Below are positions 12,940 to 13,007 of a DNA stretch of 13,007 bases, piece after piece. Each line of letters begins with the position of its first letter. The first letter of the stretch is position 1. Under the pieces are notes generated by a model that saw nothing but the letters and a program-made list of their open reading frames with translations, was not told the origin of the DNA and made no database searches. A program made the position numbers and the translations under genes. Source of the DNA: Butyrivibrio sp. UBA3740 (GTDB lineage: Bacteria; Bacillota; Clostridia; Lachnospirales; Lachnospiraceae); contig DFGW01000118.1 in NCBI GenBank assembly GCA_002372465.1, forward strand, positions 1-13,007. The letters run 5' to 3'.

Positions 12940-13007
12940 CTGACCGGAACTCCTCTCCCCTTAAGGTACTCTTTTACCTGATTTATCTCCAGTTCTTTAT
13001 AATGGAA
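12930..13007 (-). CDS. C-terminus of an upstream gene, product unknown (cut by window edge)
   Basis: An open frame enters from the right edge and gives 25 residues, FHYKELEINQVKEYLKGRGV plus PVRWA, before TGA at 12930-12932. It overlaps the ung start by 10 nt (or 4 nt if the second ATG is used), an arrangement typical of operons. The charged, helix-like composition looks like real protein, and the overlap leaves no room for another boundary. The fragment is too short to identify. Confidence 0.5.
   Translation of the reverse strand, partial: FHYKELEINQVKEYLKGRGVPVRWA

Overview
The window looks like a chromosomal segment from an anaerobic Firmicute of the Lachnospiraceae type (Butyrivibrio or a relative). 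This is an inference from several signs: moderate GC with AT-rich intergenic DNA, strong AGGAGG or AAGGGG ribosome sites, a bacterial glycogen synthase, a papain-family lipoprotein of the kind common in rumen and gut Lachnospiraceae, and the LysA and DAHP synthase subtypes. No rRNA, tRNA, insertion sequence, CRISPR array or prophage is visible.

Layout from left to right. Positions 1-419 (-) hold the N-terminus of glycogen synthase. Next is a divergent stand-alone CbiD-like protein (478-1638, -). Positions 1639-2601 are mostly intergenic. They hold a small acidic protein gene (1952-2269, -) flanked by two copies of an unrecognised structured element. In the + orientation each copy reads as a small RNA: a 5' hairpin, an identical 28-nt block, an 11-bp hairpin with covarying stem and an invariant CTCCCCA loop, a C-rich tail, and a Rho-independent terminator. 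This pair is the most novel-looking item in the window.

Positions 2602-6686 (-) form a compact three-gene operon. It is transcribed as a membrane-anchored beta-propeller protein, then a small cysteine-peptidase-like protein (C39-like), then a papain-family lipoprotein, and ends at a bidirectional terminator. Divergent from it is a gene (6815-8854, +) for an Eco57I/TaqI-like adenine-N6 DNA methyltransferase with an N-terminal helix-turn-helix; no nuclease motif or partner is seen. A DAHP synthase gene with its own promoter and terminator follows (8923-9951, +).

The right end is a minus-strand group. An incomplete upstream gene (12930-13007) overlaps the start of ung (12262-12939). It is followed by lysA (10908-12197), which has its own candidate promoter, and by a XerD-like tyrosine recombinase (9997-10893) translationally close to lysA. 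The recombinase keeps the tyrosine nucleophile but has lost three of the usual catalytic positions.

The metabolic genes (glgA, aroF/aroG-type, lysA) and ung are ordinary housekeeping. The items that deserve attention are the twin RNAs, the palindromic operator beside them, the two-peptidase/propeller operon, the degenerate recombinase, the divergent CbiD and the HTH-methyltransferase.
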